Shown piece after piece: positions 1 through 10,813 of a DNA stretch of 64,000 nucleotides. Under the pieces are notes generated by a model. The model worked only from the letters and a program-made list of their open reading frames with translations. It was not told the origin of the DNA and did not search any database. The stretch's first letter is position 1, and every line of letters starts with the position of its first letter. The translations under genes and the position numbers were made by a program. The stretch is from Lepraria neglecta (taxonomy: Eukaryota > Ascomycota > Lecanoromycetes > Lecanorales > Stereocaulaceae): contig CM065653.1 in assembly GCA_033220425.1 (NCBI GenBank), forward strand, positions 2,356,001 through 2,420,000. The letters are read 5' to 3'.

Positions 1-345
1 TGGTATGATATGAGTAGCAACTCTCTTGGTGTGGCGACCAGGTTCCCGGATTATAGGGCACTACAGGAAGGTCCCCAGTTTGGTCACCATCCATAACATG
101 AGGAGTTGTTGATAGCCAGATGACGATGTTGAGGCAAGGTGCTACCAATCGCACACTTTCACTGGTATCAATGGCATGAAGAAAAGTGGGCAGCGAAAGG
201 TCAAATACTCAACGTGCACAGCATTCTGGCGAAGTGAGGACAAACCCAACAGTGATCGTAATACTTTCACTACTTTAGACTCATCATCGCCGCACGCTAA
301 TTCGAGATGAAACTTGAAAGCTGTCTTCCACAAACCGTCCGCGCC

Positions 346-932
346 TCAAGGTAACTGAAAGTGAAACTGTACATGATAGTTTACAGTCGCGAAGGAAGAG
401 CTCTTAAAAGAGTAGTGAAGCTTTAAAAGGTTGGAAGTGTGTCGAGGTGAGACTTCATCGACTTTTCCTTGTAGGAAAGCTGGGAGAACAAGGACAAAAT
501 CATGTCGTTGTGTCGTTGCTGTTGCTATTGCTATTGCTTTTGCTGCTGCTGCTCTTAGCGCCTCAGCTTCTTGGATGGCCTTGATGATCGTCAAATCCTC
601 TTCACGTCGTGGCGACTTCCAGGTACCTTTGAGTCCACCTTCCTTGTACCCCAAGCTAGTGGCTCGTCTGCCCCTCCACTCTGTGGTCGGCTCTGACCCC
701 CGCTGGGTTCTTCATCTTCGTCGGAGCTCTGTCCCTCATCGTCTTGTGTTTGTCCGGCCTGTGCCCTGGCGTGGTGCGCTTGTTCAAGCTCAGTGATTCT
801 GGCTGCGATACCTGGCGAGGGTGGATTTCTCTCAAACTCTTTGCTCCAGTCTTCACCTTGACTTATTGACGAACAGAGGGAGGCTATGGTGATGCCCGAA
901 GGCGGCTCGATTGCTAGGCAAATAGTGCTCAT
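346..932 (-). pseudogene. decayed ORF, Ala-rich coiled-coil relic
   Basis: I do not recognise a family. A minus frame from 932 to 591 reads like protein, with an acidic Gln/Ser/Glu/Asp-rich stretch. A second minus frame from 654 down continues with a charged, helix-prone segment (KSPRREEDLTIIKAIQEAEA) and an alanine run encoded by a GCT/GCA-type triplet repeat at about 525-560. The two frames overlap at 591-654 and no intron joins them cleanly, so a frameshift is the simplest reading. It lies beside two further broken minus-strand frames. It could also be chance open frames in low-complexity DNA. Confidence 0.28.
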
Positions 933-1569
933 ATGCGGGTGTGTGGGGTTGTGTGGGGGGGTTGGGGGCCACTGCCGGAGATGGAGGGATCGACGGCGAA
1001 CGGATTAGGTCTATCGGTATGGACGAAGGAAGTGTTGTGATGGGATATGGGTAAGGGACGGTCGCTCCAGGTGACGGATCTCGACGCAGCGCGCCAGGTC
1101 ACGAAAGAGGGAACGACTTGGATCTCAATGCTGGAAACTGCCGCATTTCAACGAACGTATTATCCTAATCGGCAGCTAGATAAAGTGCGCACCGGTACCT
1201 CGTTGGGTTGATCTGGTGACATGGCGACGTGCCGGTATTGGCGTGCGTATTGTAGCATTGGGGGTGCTCCGCTCTCCTCCATGTCTGGCGCCGGGTGCAT
1301 CGCCTCGTTGGCTGGTTCTGTGCTGTTCCCAAGATCTGTTCACATTTAGCGAGACCTAAGTGATGCAAGTCATTGTCAAGCTTATGTCTTGACGTACTGT
1401 TCATCTTTTCAGCTTGGGCAATGTTATCATGGTCCCGATAGATGTGATTGAAGCAGCTCGACTCACAAATAACAGGCGAACTTATGCGCGGAGGCTGGCA
1501 ACACTGAACCTGATTTACCCTCCCACGTGGTCCGTTTCGGTCCATTTCGGCCAAGGACTGATGTGACCA

Positions 1570-1965
1570 TCATTCAACGCGTACTTGCTCAACTTTTGGA
1601 GCCCGTTTAATATTCATCCGTTTGGCTGCTGATGCCAGCGCCTTGTCCACGTTCCTCTTCCCCTGAAGCTTCTCTAACGTAACAGCTCTGTTTAGCTCAA
1701 ATTTCGTACGTCGATCTGCCAACTCCGTGGCCAGCTATTCCGCATAGCTCGTAACCGTCTGCCTCTCGGCCGCATGAGCCTGAGATGTTCATTGTCGAGC
1801 GCTTGATTCTTCCCCGTCAACGCGTCAACCTCTGATCGGAGAGTGTCTGCTCTCGCTGTCTCATTCTTCAGAGGCTGCTTTGAATTTTTCCTCTTGCCGT
1901 TGAGAAGGAATCTCGTTGAACTGCTTTGCGCTCCCGTCGGCTGCTTTGTTGAGTTTTGTTTGCAT
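1570..1965 (-). pseudogene. broken coiled-coil protein gene
   Basis: Starting from an ATG at 1965, three minus-strand pieces read in order as a charged, helix-forming protein but lie in three frames. The first contains QRQEEKFKAASEE, the second ETARADTLRSEVDALTGKNQ, and the third runs from AAERQTVTSYAE to RAPKVEQVRVE with a stop at 1570. Two frameshifts and one in-frame TAG (after TSYAE, where CAG/Gln would fit) break it. The leucine and charge spacing suggests a coiled coil. The family is unknown. The decay matches the neighbouring minus-strand frames. Confidence 0.42.
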
Positions 1966-2073
1966 TGTTCGGATATGGGCTGCAGTTAAGTAAGGATGGT
2001 GTGAGAGGTAGGTGACAGGTATGTGGTGGAGTGAGAGGTTGGCCGTGGAGGCTCTTTTCTGTCCTCAAATTCG

Positions 2074-2730
2074 CTAGGTGCTTTGCCTATCTAAGAAGGA
2101 ACACGCAAGTCTTCCAGCATGCGGCGAAGAGTTACACCAATCTGCTGAGCCCGTTGTGGCCAGTCTTCTTTCATTGCCATAGTAATTGTGCCCTATGATA
2201 TTAGTAGGTCCGCTTCTGAAGCCATTCTTGTGAACTTTTTTTTGCCAATAAAGGACCACATCAAGGCGCGCATCGTCTCTGGTGATACCAAACTTTGCAA
2301 CGTTCACCCCTTCCCAATCGACTGCAATGCCGTCAGTCTTGATACCTTTCCCGAAGAGTACCAGATCTGGGTGTCCGTGCTTCTGATAATCTGCAAGGTT
2401 GCTGAGCAAGATTTGCTAGCGCAAGCCAGATCTCGCCGAGGCGTATGTATTTGGAGGATTTTCTGCGTCTCTGAACCGAAGTGAGCATGATATACAAAAC
2501 ATGATCTAACTCTTGGGTGAACAATATACTTACCGAAGACCGCCATCACTTTTTGAAACTCCGCCAACTTCGTCTTCCTTTCCAGCTCGTCTCCGAAGTT
2601 CAGGAGAACAAAGGCTTCCTCATCTGTGTTCGGCTTTTTAGGAGGCTCGGAGGGCGATGTGGCTGCCAGTGAATTGTGGGAGCTCTGAGGACGGCGCTGA
2701 GGGAGAAGACTGAGACTTGGCCATGGACAT
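2074..2730 (-). pseudogene. hypothetical protein, frame broken near its start
   Basis: An ATG at 2730 opens MSMAKSQSSPSAPSSELPQ. The frame then closes, while the neighbouring frame carries on naturally through SLAATSPSEPPKKPNTDEEA to QKVMAVF, which points to a one-base shift near 2670. An intron of 143 bp (2391-2533; donor GTAAGT, acceptor TTGCAG) joins this in phase to DYQKHGHPDLVLFGKGIKTD and on to the stop at 2074. The product would be about 200 residues. I recognise no domain. The splice signals are good, so this was once a real gene; a single sequencing error could also explain the shift. Confidence 0.42.
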
Positions 2731-2937
2731 GCCTTGCGTATTGTATACTCTTTCTCGTGGATTTCGATCGATCTGAGATACCAGTCGATGTATCCGAGTA
2801 TGTGTCTGTTCGGTGTACACGAACAAGTAACGTAAATCGTAACAACGGCGACGCATACAGCTGTCGTATGCCAGTGCTGATGACTTGGACATAGATTTGT
2901 ACATCGTGTATTGGTACAAGTGACGACGAGATAAGTG

Positions 2938-3170
2938 TAGTGATGGAACGAGTATGTCGAAGTATACAAAGTAAGAAGTACAAAGTGAATAATACATGGT
3001 AAGATATACAGAATAAGACATACAAGGGAAGAAATGCAAAGTAAGGCATAGTTCAAGCATACAGCGAAGACATACAGTGTAAGACATACAAAGTAAAGTA
3101 TACAACGTGGGACCTCCGAATTAGAACATACAATGTAAGACGAACACAATATAGAACATACATGTAGAAG
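2938..3170. repeat. diverged 14-bp minisatellite
   Basis: About a dozen imperfect head-to-tail copies of a unit close to TACAAAGTAAGACA fill this stretch (TACAAAGTAAGAAG, TACAAAGTGAATAA, TACAGCGAAGACA, TACAGTGTAAGACA and so on). The period is mainly 14 bp, with slips to 11-15 bp. It lies upstream of the broken gene starting at 2730 and produces long spurious open frames on the minus strand. Confidence 0.7.
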
Positions 3171-4290
3171 AGAAGAAGAAGTTGGGGGAGGAAGGAATTT
3201 ATATACCCAAGGATGCCGGAGAGGAAGATTCTTCCGAGAGATCAAGTCAGAGAGTGACGGCGAAGCAGCGGTGTCTCCAATGAATGAAGGCGCACCCAAT
3301 TTCACCACTTCTTGCCAACGCTGCCCAACTTCATCTTTCAAGCAAGTGCTGTGACCCTGGACGTCACCGCGATGAATACAATGAAATGTTGCTCGTGGGC
3401 CTTCGTTTAAAACATGAAAGGAACAGGAGATGAGCCACTTTTACTAGCGCTCTCTGCTTGTAGTGTGTGACGAAGAGTCATGTCCGCCCTATTGAGAATT
3501 CATGAAGCATCGATGCTGGGCTTACAAGTGGTGACGAAAAGCACCAACCAGTAGGACTTGGCCTTGACTGGTTCCAAGTTGCCGATCCTGCCACTGATGA
3601 AGCGCCGTAGTCACTGTTGTATCTTCAACGAGAGCATCCATGTTCCGCTCGCAAACGGTCGTGAAGAGAATCAGTGATGGGTGCTGACCCACTGAACTTC
3701 TCAATCCCTTGCTCTGGCGATCATCTCAGCTAGCGATAGGAAGCATTAGTGTCGGGAGTTGTAATGTCGAACATCAAGAGGAACCAGCCGTCCAGTTTTT
3801 GAGGAAGCCTTTTCAACTGCCCAAGCGTAGTATAGGTACCAAGATGAAGAGTATAGCAAGATTGATGATTTCTTGCCATAGGAGAGCCCAGTAACAAGGT
3901 AAAATGTGAATCGCCATCTTAGTTGCGAGGTGAAGTGCTGGCGCAACTCCACTAGGGAAGGAGATTTCGCATTGAAGAGCGTGCGTGCTGATGCATGCTC
4001 TGGTGAACTGATATTCTTGCCAAGTGCGGCTTCACGGTCGATGAAAATGACCAAGGCGAAGCTCAATCAGTATAATGAATGATCAAACATTTCGGTCATA
4101 TTGACTTTCACAGTAGGAGAAGGGGGTGAAGACCAAGCAAGTATTGCAATTCAAATCAGATCTAAAGTCCCAAATATCCTACCGCATATTGATCAAGATC
4201 CGATCCACTTTTACATCCCACATACCCATATCATATCCAACCCAACCGAACCGTGCCACAACCCATGACCCAATTCCCCAATCCAACCCA
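3171..4290. other. no gene seen
   Basis: About 1.1 kb with only short open frames on both strands, none with splice support or recognisable protein. Nothing else stands out. Confidence 0.5.
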
Positions 4291-5000
4291 CTAGTCTTCG
4301 TCCCCATCCCCCTTAACTTCCTCCAAATCACTTTCCTTCGGCACAGTGGACCCCTTAGCCCCCTTCGCCGCCGCAGCCGGCCCACTTGACTTGGCTGTCT
4401 TCTCGGCTGCCTCGGCATTGCCGGCCTCCTCGCCATCCTCTTCATCATCCTCAACCGGCACGGCCTCGTCATCTTCTTCGCCATTCTGCTCTTCCTCGTC
4501 GCTTACTTCCTCAGGTTCTTCTTTGGAGGTAGGGGCCATTTTGCGCTTTTTGGCGGCGGGTGGGGCTGACACACCCAGTCGGTGTCAGCTTCAGCCTCGT
4601 AGAACGTTATTGCGTAGGCAATTGTTGCCATTGGGGTGGAGTGTACCTTCGTGTTCTTCTTCTTCCTCTTCCTCTTCTTCAGACTCGTCGTCTTCCTCGA
4701 CTACGTCCGAGGCGTCGGAGCCTTCATATCTAGGCGACAATCGTCAGCAAGGCTCATGATATAAAGCACAAGTGCAAGCGCTTGAGCGAGACTAATTGAT
4801 TGCCCGAAGCTCATTGTAAACTTCAAAGCCATCCAACGAAGCAATCGCGAAGCCAATTGACCACCCTCCACCGCAAGGCGACACAAGTAAGCCGAATGAC
4901 GTCAAGAAAAGCCGGCTTACTCTTCTTCCTCCTCACTTTCATCGCTAGGAAGAGCCTGGAGCTCTTCCTCCTCATCCTGCTTTCTCTTACGTGTAGACAT
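4291..5000 (-). CDS. small acidic nuclear protein (3 exons)
   Basis: Exons 4921-5000, 4647-4729 and 4291-4565 join in phase to give 145 residues. The introns carry GTAAGC...CTAG and GTACAC...GTGTCAG, the second with a CTGAC branch site. The protein begins MSTRKRKQDEEEELQALPSD, continues with long Glu/Asp runs, then has a basic patch (AAKKRK) that looks like a nuclear localisation signal, and ends in another acidic tail. No folded domain is visible. The composition resembles histone-chaperone or nucleolar acidic proteins, but that is a resemblance only and I cannot name a family. Without splicing, only the last exon shows up as an ORF. Confidence 0.78.
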
Positions 5001-5789
5001 GATGATCCTAACTCAAATAAAGGCGGGTGTGCGATTCAATGGGTGAGAATGGGAAGGCGGAGAAGGAATGAAGTTCGAGGGGGGATGGGCGGAGCTCTGC
5101 TCTGAAGAGGGACCGAGCTGACCCACAAAACAGGGACCGAGACGTTTGCACAGCAGGGCTGATGGTGTCGATATTAGTGGATGCAAGCGAGCCAATTGGA
5201 TGAGATGGCGGCGATGCGGCCCTTGCTGATCGTGATTGAGGATTTGTGACGTTGCAATTTGAGGATTCTCGAGTCAGGTTGGAAAAGGGTTGTCAGGCTG
5301 ATGTTGTGTTCAGCTTGGTTTTTGTCAAAGGCATCTTCTCTGTGGAGTCAACTTGGAGATTGTCCTGCACCAATCAGAGTCAGGGTTTTAAGCCAAAGAT
5401 GGGCAAGTCCCGGACAGTCGGCGCTCACAAACTCCGACACTCCGGCCATAACCTTAAGAGATGCCATTGCTGGACGGTGGCAAGATTTGAACCGGGAAGC
5501 GGGCGAGGGTTTCTACTAGTTCTGGCGAAAGTTCCACCGTAACATATGACCACCTTCCATGCCATCTCATGTACGCTGCTGGCAGAAGCTGGAACATTAC
5601 CCTTGCTAGGGATGTTGATAGAATTGAATATCATACACCCACAAAACATAAGCTTTTCAAAAGAATGGACGCTCTTGCAAAGAGCAAAACTCAGGACGAC
5701 CTGCCTGTACAATAGTAACGAAACCACATGCCATGCCATGATACGCTCCTGATTCTCCGCTCATAGAATTTTCTCACCGAAATGGACCT
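5001..5789. other. intergenic, no gene seen
   Basis: It separates two minus-strand genes: the promoter side of the acidic nuclear protein and the 3' flank of the expansin-like gene. Overlapping ORFs here have no splice support. A TTTGAACC-containing patch near 5490 looks tRNA-like at first but does not fold as a tRNA. Confidence 0.5.
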
Positions 5790-6865
5790 CTAGGAAGTCA
5801 GATTCCCACTCCCTGTCCACTCGTCGCAGCTGACCTGCTCCGCCGTCCCCGCAGCAGCTGAAACACCACTGGGGCCAAACAACGCAGCTGCAGCACCATC
5901 GTCTTTGCATAGATCGAAGTTCACATTGGCACCTAGTTTAAACCACATCATCAGCACTCTCTCCTGTCACCCACTCAGGTTCATACAGCTCACCAAGCGA
6001 ATTCTGAGCTGTAAGACTACTCTGACTGCACAACGGATTCCCATCCGCCGGACAGAGATTGTTAACCTTAACAACAATACTCGTGCCCGCCTGAGGAATT
6101 GGAGTCAGTATTTCACCTCCAACAAGAACCAGAGAATATAACGTACCTTACTCAGCGCCGCATTCCCCCCGTACGGATTCGTCAGCGCAGTCAGCTTATA
6201 ACACAGTCCACAAGCTGGGCCAGCACCAGCGCCTGGGCCGACGCCAAAGAGGTTCTGGCTGGCGGCTGCGTTGTAGCCTGGGTTGGAGTACCAGCCGCAT
6301 GCCGCCGTCGCGGTGTTGCAGTTTGGTGAGCCGTTTTGGTCGCCGGAGCCGTATCTGGTGGATAGTTTGTTAGTACTCTATAGACATTCTCAATGGGAGA
6401 GGGGAGGTAAGGGGAAGGTTACTCAGTGAATGTTGCTGAGAGAGTTGTGCCACTACCGGCACTGCTGCTGCCGGCCGTGGAGGAAGGTGAGCTGACTGGG
6501 GCCGCTGGGCTGGATGATGGGGCTTGGGCTGGAGATTGGGCCGGAGGGGACTGGGCCGGAGATTGAGCCGGCGGTGATTGAGCTGGTGGAGATTGGGCGG
6601 GTGATTGAGCCGGAGGAGACTGAGCAGGTGGTTGCGCAGGAGATTGGGCTGGAGGCGGAGCGGAGCCTCCAGTCGAAGGTGTGACCAAGGGTGGTGGTGG
6701 AGGAGCAGTTCCTGGGCCTGTTGGCTGCATGGGCGCTAGAGAGGAACCCCCCTCCTCCTCGCTGCAATCAGATGATTCATTGTAGTGGTTGTGTATCCAA
6801 GAGTGGTGGGGCGACGCTAGGGCCAGGGCTGCGAATGCGAGGAGGAGGACTTGGGTGAGCTGCAT
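5790..6865 (-). CDS. secreted expansin-like protein (double-psi beta-barrel)
   Basis: Four exons (6423-6865, 6147-6354, 5994-6090, 5790-5932) join in phase to 296 residues. A signal peptide (MQLTQVLLLAFAALALAS) leads into a Pro/Ala/Gln/Ser-repeat linker at about residues 65-125, then a Cys-rich C-terminal domain: ACGWYSNPGYNAAASQNLFG, GPACGLCYKL, VVKVNNLCPADGNPLC and ANVNFDLC. This layout is that of the expansin/barwin-like (EG45, RlpA-type) double-psi beta-barrel found in fungal wall-loosening proteins. I see no GH45 catalytic Asp signature, so a non-hydrolytic, cellulose- or wall-binding role is inferred. Introns carry GTAACC, GTACGT and GTGAGC donors. Whether it acts on plant or fungal walls is not decided by sequence. 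Confidence 0.85.
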
Positions 6866-8299
6866 GGTATTGGCTTCGTGTAGAGTAGATGGAAGGATGG
6901 ACTGATTGAAGTAAGGACAAGAGAATGCAATTGCAATGAAGTGAACGAGTTGAAGGGAATGGAAACAGCACAGCTGCTAGTGAGAGTGTGGAAGACGATG
7001 CTAAATACCTTGAAGAGAAGTAGAAAGGGTTGCCATCTGTTTATACCCATTAAACCGTCTGCATCCCAAGAAGATGTTTCATCCCCTCCCCTCCTATCTG
7101 CCACTCATCCTAACTCGGCTGGGTCCTGCTACAACGACCTTGACCGACCAGCTCGGCAGCGTGATTCAAGGAAAGCCTCTGGCATGGCATTCTTTTGATT
7201 GCACAGTGGCGTAACCATGTTTCAACTTGATGTAGCTGGCATCGTTGAGGCTCCCACCGGAGGGATGGAGCTCGGTTAGCACACGATGTCCTTCTTTGAC
7301 GCCAAGAGGGGTGTAGAGGTCCTGACATCTGCATGAGGGGCATGGGTTATCAGATTAGCCTTCCAAGCCCACCATCGGGGGTGGCTTGCTAGCGCATATC
7401 TGCGTGGGGACAGTGTTTCAACTTGTCTAGGCCTTTTGGGGGATCGCTGTTGAGGGCTGCTTGATGGGAAATATGTCGAAATGGCTCCAATATGATTAGT
7501 GATCATGCTCGGTAATTACGAATGTACCTTGACATTACATATAGGCCCGTACATGTTTTTTTGCTTGGAGAAAGCATTCGAAAACTGATGATGGATGGAT
7601 TGACGCCCACACTAAGAAAGCGGGTGGTCATGCAGGAAGCTGGCGCTACCTCTGAATCCTGAGCTAGCATCGGCAAAGAAGCGGGAAGGACATAAGAAGA
7701 GCTGAAAAATGACGGGTTACTGTTTCACAAAAGGGGATGACTGGAGGACCCCTCAAGGAAATTCTCCGAAGGCCAAGGATCAAGCAAGGATGTACAAATT
7801 ATGCGGAAAGCCAACGTAAGCGCGCGCTCCACCAAGATCTCATGAACGAACGATCGAGTGGTGTATCCAATGTCTTCATCGTAGACTGTAATCTATGAAA
7901 GAGAGATCCAGATCTAAGCAGATGCATGGATCTCAGAACCTCGATCCAAAGAAAATAAAAAAAGCAAATAACCGAGCACGTTCAAATGAAAATCCTCCGT
8001 CTTCCGGACTCATCCCACAATCTGACCCCATCATCCGGTTGCCTAGCGAGGAACAGAAGTCTGATTTGATCGCATATGTGGTAATCCAGATGGAGTCGGT
8101 GATGAGTGACCGTGGCGGCATGCCTTCTGGGAAAGATGTTGCAAATACAACAGCGCACTGAAACAAATAAATGAAGACGTCCTTGCTTTTCCCTTGAGAA
8201 ACCCACATTATGCCGTGCAGATGATAGAACGCGTAAGACATTAGGCCGCGGTCGCCCTAGTATCATTTTCCCGTCTCCATACGGATCCAAGGGCAGAGT
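6866..8299. other. intergenic, no gene seen
   Basis: About 1.4 kb between the expansin-like gene's promoter (pyrimidine-rich on the minus strand just above 6865) and the 3' end of the kinase gene. ORFs on both strands are short, mutually overlapping and without splice support. Confidence 0.5.
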
Positions 8300-10285
8300 C
8301 TAGAAAAAGCCATTCCCAGCGTCCTCCAGCAGGCTGCGACTCCCCACAAAGCTGAAACCCCCAAACGGATCATGCTCAATCTTCGAGCCACCCGCGTGCA
8401 ACGGTCCGGAAACCACCGGACTGACAGCCAAATCCGTAAAATCAGTAGAGAAGTTTTCGGCCAGTTCAGGGTCAGTGATGAACGGTACGATCGGCGGCTC
8501 CAATTCCCGCATCTCCAACTTCTTCCAGTCTATCTTTCTGAAGAAACGGTGGTTCTTGATAGTATGCATGTCCTTTGGCATGTTGGCACCCAGTCTCTTC
8601 TTCGGCTGCTTCCGCAAGAGGCGACACAAAAGGTCCTTTGCATCAGGGCTTAGGAAGTAGGGCCAAGTGGGGTTCGCTTTGAGAATGTTCTGCCTGATCT
8701 TCGTGTCATTCTTGGCTTCGAACGGCGAGTGACCTGTCATAAGATCGAAACCCAGGACACCGAACGACCACCAATCCACAGCTGTACCGTAGTTTTGCAT
8801 CTCAATTACTTCAGGTGCCATGTATTCGACTGTGCCTGTCATCGATTTGCAGCCATCTACGGCAACTTTGCTGAGTCCGAAGTCCGTTAGAAGTAGATGC
8901 CCATCTGAGTCGAGAAGACAGTTCTCTGGCTTGAGGTCGCGGTAGACCACGCCGACAGTGTGGTGTAGATGTTCCAAAGCCAGTACCATCTCAGCCATGT
9001 AGAATGCAGCAGTCTCCTCGGGGAGCATTTTGTGAATCCGCATATGCTCGAATAGTTCCCCACCCTGTGCATATTCGAGAATCAGGTACAGCTTCTCATG
9101 ATCCTGAAATGCGTAATAAAGCTTCACCACGAATGGATGCCGATTGATGCTCTCCAGGATACTGCGTTCCGTCTTGGTCTGCTCCACGAGCTGCTTGCGC
9201 ACAGTCAAGGAGGCCTTTCGAAACTGCTTTTGGGCATACAATTTGCCAGTGGCCGCTTGTTTCACCAAGAGAACCGTGCCGTATGTGCCCTTCCCGAGAC
9301 AGCGCAGAGGTTCGAAGTCTGTAGCTTGCATCTTGCGTACCACACCTCCATTGAGCATAGGATCCTGTCGAGCATCCCGTTTCTCCTTCTCAGAAACATC
9401 CGGGCTGACGAAGTCGTGCTCCAGAGGTACTTCATACTCAGTCATCTCCACGATCTCCTCATCACCGCTCGTCCCCGATGTCACACTGGTGCTGCTAGGG
9501 TCTCCTGAGCCAAGCTTGCTTTTGTTTCTGAGGAGCGACGGCCTTCCCGAGAATGAGTCGTAGTCCAGATTCTCGAGCTGTTGTCTGAGGGCACTAATGC
9601 CACCCGAGGGCGATGATGATCGAATCTCCTGGCTGCTTCCCACTCTGCTCATTGAACGATCAAGACTGAAGTCCTTCCTAACCATGCTGCTAGAGCGCTG
9701 GACGCTCAGGTCTCTCCTACTTCTAAAGCTTCCCGTTGAGAAATCAGAGTCCTCATCACCAGACGTAACGGGCGTAAAACCTCGCACAGTGGTCAGAGCC
9801 GCTACTGCTCCCTTCTTGGGTCCTCTCTTCTTCTTGCGCGGATGCTTTCCGACCTGGGGTAGAGGCCGTAAGGTGGAATCAGGCAATGTAGCTTCTTCCT
9901 CGGCTTCTTCCTCCCGTGCTCTGCTCCTGCTTCGCATGGCAGATGGGGTCAAAACGATATCAATGGGTGGTGTACCAGTGCCGGGTATGGTGGGCTCGGT
10001 GGGATCCGAAGTGAGCATGCATCCAGCAAGAGCTTTTGGGCCAGAACGGGCATATTCTGCGCCTGCAGTGCCACTGGATTCAAACTCCGGAGCCTCCTGG
10101 CTGTATCGGCCTGCTGGTTCCGCTTTGGATGCGTCAAATGTAGAAGCTGTCCCCGCAGGACCGGATGGTTGTTCAAGACAAGGGTGCGAGAAGTGCTCGT
10201 CTGCGGCGTCAAAGGCAAACATTATGTCGGCAGCGTATTGTGTTGTTGCAGTTTGCAATCTTTCTGTGCATTCGTAGGGCTTCAA
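8300..10285 (-). CDS. AGC-family Ser/Thr kinase, S6K/Psk1-like
   Basis: One uninterrupted frame of 661 codons. A Ser-rich, low-complexity N-terminus with a basic stretch (KHPRKKKRGPKK) precedes a kinase domain at about residues 321-580: glycine loop GKGTYG, ATP-binding Lys in YAQKQF, catalytic loop YRDLKPEN, DFG motif and activation loop SMTGTVEYMAPE. A C-terminal AGC extension follows, ending in a hydrophobic motif FGGFSF at 641-646. The last two features place it with S6K/Psk1-type kinases of the TOR-PDK1 branch; the precise orthologue is inferred. The second in-frame ATG at 10222 (MFAFDAADEHF) is an equally good or better start, as the first 21 residues look like leader sequence. Confidence 0.93.
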   Translation of the reverse strand: MKPYECTERLQTATTQYAADIMFAFDAADEHFSHPCLEQPSGPAGTASTFDASKAEPAGRYSQEAPEFESSGTAGAEYARSGPKALAGCMLTSDPTEPTIPGTGTPPIDIVLTPSAMRSRSRAREEEAEEEATLPDSTLRPLPQVGKHPRKKKRGPKKGAVAALTTVRGFTPVTSGDEDSDFSTGSFRSRRDLSVQRSSSMVRKDFSLDRSMSRVGSSQEIRSSSPSGGISALRQQLENLDYDSFSGRPSLLRNKSKLGSGDPSSTSVTSGTSGDEEIVEMTEYEVPLEHDFVSPDVSEKEKRDARQDPMLNGGVVRKMQATDFEPLRCLGKGTYGTVLLVKQAATGKLYAQKQFRKASLTVRKQLVEQTKTERSILESINRHPFVVKLYYAFQDHEKLYLILEYAQGGELFEHMRIHKMLPEETAAFYMAEMVLALEHLHHTVGVVYRDLKPENCLLDSDGHLLLTDFGLSKVAVDGCKSMTGTVEYMAPEVIEMQNYGTAVDWWSFGVLGFDLMTGHSPFEAKNDTKIRQNILKANPTWPYFLSPDAKDLLCRLLRKQPKKRLGANMPKDMHTIKNHRFFRKIDWKKLEMRELEPPIVPFITDPELAENFSTDFTDLAVSPVVSGPLHAGGSKIEHDPFGGFSFVGSRSLLEDAGNGFF

Positions 10286-10813
10286 GGCCGATTTGCAAGA
10301 TAAAATATGCTAAGATTTTGGTGAGCATGACTCTAAAAGAATGTGAATCACTATTCAATGATACCTGATGTGTTTGAGCAACGAGTGACTCGTAGTATTA
10401 CCGTCCGCCCATTCAGGACGGACCTTCCGCCAGTAGCCACAGCACAGAAGTGCTTTCAGTTGCGCCTGCTTGAGGAGCGACGCGCTTGGCTTCTGCGCTG
10501 CGCGAAAAGGTTGGGAAAGGCGGTGTTGGAGTGTTGTTCTTGAGTGGACCCATAAATGTTGATTGTTCTAATAGTGTTGGTAACAAAGAAGCCGATCGAG
10601 GCTCCAAAGATAACTGTGTGTGATGCTTGGTGGTTGTGCAAGATGATGCGTGTCAGCAAACAGGGCGCGAGAAAGTGCACGAAAATTGTCTTGGCCGCTT
10701 GCGGTCCAATGAGACTGGAGACTAGTGGCATTTGGAGGTTCAACGAACAACATCCAGAGTATGATGTGCCTTTTCATATTATACTATTAAATCTATTGGC
10801 TATTGTGTTGGTC
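10286..10813. other. intergenic between two minus-strand genes
   Basis: It holds the kinase promoter side and the 3' flank of the next gene. No feature is seen. Confidence 0.5.

Noticed and set aside
2304-3341. 345-codon minus-strand ORF rich in Tyr, Leu and Cys
   Set aside because: Most of it is translation of the 14-bp minisatellite; only the 2304-2670 end overlaps a plausible gene.
5440-5530. tRNA-like GGTTCAAATCTTGCC word on the minus strand
   Set aside because: The flanking bases do not form a T stem, and no matching acceptor stem or D and anticodon arms can be placed on either strand.
9098-10277. Long plus-strand ORFs opposite the kinase
   Set aside because: They are shadows of the well-supported kinase on the minus strand.
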